From: Bacteroidales bacterium UBA4912
Lineage (GTDB): Bacteria; Bacteroidota; Bacteroidia; Bacteroidales; Dysgonomonadaceae
Assembly: GCA_002398875.1 (NCBI GenBank)
Contig: DHCC01000085.1
Span: 11,130-36,452, forward strand
Direction: 5' to 3'
DNA length: 25,323 nucleotides
In this document: in pieces, positions 22,868-25,323 of the stretch
Layout: each line of letters begins with the position of its first letter
Position numbering within the stretch: position 1 is the stretch's first letter
The notes under the pieces: generated by a model
Database searches by the model: none
Told to the model about the DNA's origin: nothing
What the model saw: the letters and a program-made list of their open reading frames with translations, nothing else
Made by a program: the position numbers and the translations under genes

Positions 22868-25264
22868 ATGAGTAAAAAAACAACAAAGAACAACAAAAAG
22901 GCGGATGTCGCCAGTGAAAGCAAGAAACAAGGTTTTATTAAGACCTTGTGGAAATTATTCGGACTGCTCGTGGTTGCAGTTATACTATTCTTCGGTTTAC
23001 TATCAACCGGTGCTATTGGCTACCTGCCAAATATTGATGAGCTGGAAAACCCTATCGACCGTTATGCATCACAGGTTATATCATCCGACAACGAAATGCT
23101 TTTCACTTATTCGCTAAGTGATGACAACCGTATTATGATTGATTATTCAGATCTATCCCCACATCTCATTAACGCACTGGTTGCCACGGAAGACATACGC
23201 TACTATTCACATTCAGGTATAGATATCATAGGTCTCGGCAGGGCAATATTTAAAACAGTAATACTGCAAAGAGAAGAAAGTGGTGGTGGCAGTACAATAA
23301 CACAACAGCTTGCAAAACAACTCTATTCTCCCAGAGCAAGCAATAAACTGCAGCGTGTTTTTCAAAAACCCGTTGAATGGGTAATAGCTGCAAAACTAGA
23401 GCGCTATTATACAAAAGATGAAATTATAAACCTGTATCTAAATAAGTTCGATTTTAATTATAACGCTGTAGGTATAGAATCTGCAGCCCGCACCTATTTC
23501 AATACTTCTCCGGGTGGACTGAATATCGAAGAATCAGCAGTACTTATTGGAATGCTGAAAAATCCTTCATTATACAATCCCGTCCGCCGTCCCGAGCTCA
23601 CTCTGGACAGGCGCAACGTGGTAATCAGCCAGATGCGTAAAGCAGGCCATATCACACGTCAGGAATCAGATTCACTAATGCAACTGCCTTTAGAAATTGA
23701 TTTCAACCGCTCAAGTCACGTTGATGTTTCTGCTCCATATTACCGTCAGCATCTTGCAAAAATGATGATGGCAGAGAAACCTGATAGGAGCAAATACGCC
23801 TCATGGCAGAGTCAGCAATTTACAGAGGATTCATTGGCATGGATAGAAGATCCGCTTTATGGCTGGTGCAACAAAAACTTTAAAGCAGACGGATCAAATT
23901 ATAATATTTATACAGACGGACTAAAGATCTATTCCACTCTTAATTCACGTATGCAGAAACATGCAGAGGATGCAGTCAAAGAACACTTAGGGGGATATCT
24001 TCAAGATGAATTCTTCAGGGAGAAAAAAGGCAGAACTTATGCTCCCTATTCCCGTGAAGTAAGTGATCAGGTAGAAGACCTGATGCTTAGAGCCATGAGG
24101 CAAACTGAACGTTTTCGCGTACTTAGAAATAACGGTCTTAGTGAAACCGAAATTATTAAGAACTTCAAGGAAGTGCCTGTTGAAATGAAAGTTTTCTCTT
24201 GGAAACATCAGGAGATAGACACTGTTATGACTCCATGGGACTCAATACGTTATCATAAAAACTATCTGCGTACAGGTTTTATGGCAATGGATCCCTATAC
24301 GGGACATGTAAAAGCTTATGTTGGCGGACCGGATTACCAATTCTTTAAGTATGATATGGTGACAACCGGTAAGCGTCAGATTGGTTCTACGATCAAGCCA
24401 TATCTATACACTCTGGCAATGGAAGAAGGAATGACACCATGCACTCCACTGGTTCACCAGCCTATAACATTAAAGACAGAGACAGGTGAAGACTGGACTC
24501 CAAGAAATCCGGGACATACAAGCGGAGATATGGTTACGATTAAATGGGGTCTTCAACGTTCAAGCAACTGGGTAACGGCATATCTTATGAGTCAGTTCTC
24601 GCCCTACGCTTTCGCAAGAATGCTTCAGTCGTTCGGACTAAAAACACCTGCCGATCCTGTTGTTTCACTGGCATTAGGACCAAATGATGCATCAGTTTAT
24701 GAGATGGTTGGTGCCTATTCATCATTTATCAACAAAGGTATTCGTGTAGAACCTGTTCTGGTCTCACGCATAGAGGACTCTTACGGTAATGAAGTTGCAT
24801 CATTTGTTCCCAGGATGCGAGAGATCTTCAGCGAATCTACCTCATACAAAATGCTGGATATGCTTACAGCCGTTGTTGATGGCGGTACAGGTAACCGCCT
24901 TCGTTGGAGATATAATCTGAAAGGTGCAATGGGTGGAAAAACAGGAACAACAAATAACAACTCCGACGGGTGGTTCATGTCGTTCACACCAACACTGGTA
25001 GCCGGTGCCTGGGTAGGAGGTGAAGAAAGATCTATCCATTTCGATCAGATGGCTTACGGTCAGGGCGCCAGCATGGCACTACCATTACACGGACTCTTCT
25101 ATCAGAAAGTATATGCAGATCCTGAACTCAATTATACCGATGACGGTAAATTCGATATACCCGCCGATTTTGATCCATGTGCAGGTACAGAACGCTACTC
25201 ACCTGACTTCTACCGTAGCAACGAGCCTGTTGAGAGCGAAGGAATTGATGATATTTTTAATTAA
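22868..25264 (+). CDS. Class A penicillin-binding protein 1A (glycosyltransferase/transpeptidase)
   Basis: A 798-residue bifunctional peptidoglycan synthase. A basic N-terminal tail and one membrane anchor (about 31-52) are followed by the GT51 glycosyltransferase domain. That domain has ATEDIRYYSHSGID (catalytic E108), GGGSTITQQLAKQLY (139-153), KLERYYTKDEIINLYLN (176-192) and the later ESAVLIGMLKNP motif. The transpeptidase domain carries S507-T-I-K510 (SxxK), S565-S-N567 (SxN) and K691-T-G-T694 (KTGT). All catalytic motifs are intact. It polymerises lipid II into glycan strands and cross-links them, and is a target of beta-lactams. The length is normal for Bacteroidetes PBP1A, with no long extra C-terminal domain. 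Confidence 0.95.
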   Translation: MSKKTTKNNKKADVASESKKQGFIKTLWKLFGLLVVAVILFFGLLSTGAIGYLPNIDELENPIDRYASQVISSDNEMLFTYSLSDDNRIMIDYSDLSPHLINALVATEDIRYYSHSGIDIIGLGRAIFKTVILQREESGGGSTITQQLAKQLYSPRASNKLQRVFQKPVEWVIAAKLERYYTKDEIINLYLNKFDFNYNAVGIESAARTYFNTSPGGLNIEESAVLIGMLKNPSLYNPVRRPELTLDRRNVVISQMRKAGHITRQESDSLMQLPLEIDFNRSSHVDVSAPYYRQHLAKMMMAEKPDRSKYASWQSQQFTEDSLAWIEDPLYGWCNKNFKADGSNYNIYTDGLKIYSTLNSRMQKHAEDAVKEHLGGYLQDEFFREKKGRTYAPYSREVSDQVEDLMLRAMRQTERFRVLRNNGLSETEIIKNFKEVPVEMKVFSWKHQEIDTVMTPWDSIRYHKNYLRTGFMAMDPYTGHVKAYVGGPDYQFFKYDMVTTGKRQIGSTIKPYLYTLAMEEGMTPCTPLVHQPITLKTETGEDWTPRNPGHTSGDMVTIKWGLQRSSNWVTAYLMSQFSPYAFARMLQSFGLKTPADPVVSLALGPNDASVYEMVGAYSSFINKGIRVEPVLVSRIEDSYGNEVASFVPRMREIFSESTSYKMLDMLTAVVDGGTGNRLRWRYNLKGAMGGKTGTTNNNSDGWFMSFTPTLVAGAWVGGEERSIHFDQMAYGQGASMALPLHGLFYQKVYADPELNYTDDGKFDIPADFDPCAGTERYSPDFYRSNEPVESEGIDDIFN

Positions 25265-25269
25265 AAAAA

Positions 25270-25304
25270 TCAACGGTGGCTTTCATAAATAAAGCCACCG
25301 TTGA
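25270..25304 (-). terminator. Terminator hairpin with U-tract on the - strand
   Basis: A perfect 14-bp stem (25270-25283 with 25291-25304, TCAACGGTGGCTTT and its complement) with a 7-nt loop. The T-run that makes it an intrinsic terminator is on the - strand, where seven Ts follow the stem. On the + strand it is followed by CATACTAAC. It probably ends a convergent gene beyond the right edge and may also slow PBP1A transcription. Confidence 0.75.
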
Positions 25305-25323
25305 CATACTAACATCTTAGGAA

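Noticed and set aside
1..25323. CRISPR arrays, tRNA or rRNA genes, transposases, phage or defence genes
   Set aside because: No regularly spaced repeats, no tRNA-like cloverleaf in the gaps, and no recognisable integrase, transposase or defence domains in any substantial frame.

Overview
The window looks like chromosomal DNA of a member of the Bacteroidota, most likely order Bacteroidales. The DNA is AT-rich. Secreted proteins have signal peptides ending in -AQ or -SQ. Start codons lack clear Shine-Dalgarno sites. Several genes have a TAnnTTTG element upstream, which is the Bacteroidetes -7 promoter box. The proteome fits too: MetRS with a C-terminal tRNA-binding domain, a DUF1080 protein, a long YfhO protein, a Mrp ATPase without the CxxC motif, hexameric-type GDH, and a large TPR protein beside an outer-membrane barrel. 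No tRNA, rRNA, CRISPR array, insertion sequence, phage or plasmid gene was seen, and no gap between genes reaches 300 bp.

Left part (1-6276, all + strand): the 3' part of metG and its terminator; a small outer-membrane barrel protein; a secreted DUF1080 protein; a YfhO-type membrane protein; a very short secreted ORF that may be a broken barrel gene; and a secreted calcineurin-like phosphoesterase.

Middle part (6334-15076): an AddB-like PD-(D/E)XK nuclease on the - strand, divergent from a two-gene carbohydrate operon. That operon holds a GH30 lipoprotein and a GH2 enzyme and has no SusC/SusD partner in view. A strong bidirectional terminator separates the operon from gdhA on the - strand.

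Right part (15343-25264, all + strand): trmB, a Mrp/ApbC ATPase and a zinc-ribbon Nudix hydrolase packed as an operon; then a 997-residue periplasmic TPR protein with an adjacent outer-membrane barrel; then a class A penicillin-binding protein 1A. The last hairpin has its U-tract on the - strand, so a convergent gene probably lies just outside the window.

Most genes are housekeeping genes or members of known families. The parts most worth a second look are the TPR/barrel pair next to PBP1A, the GH30/GH2 pair with a compact GH2 active-site segment, an in-frame 18-bp duplication spanning the stop codon of the AddB-like gene, and the remnant-like ORF at 5079. I found no clear evidence of a wholly new system.
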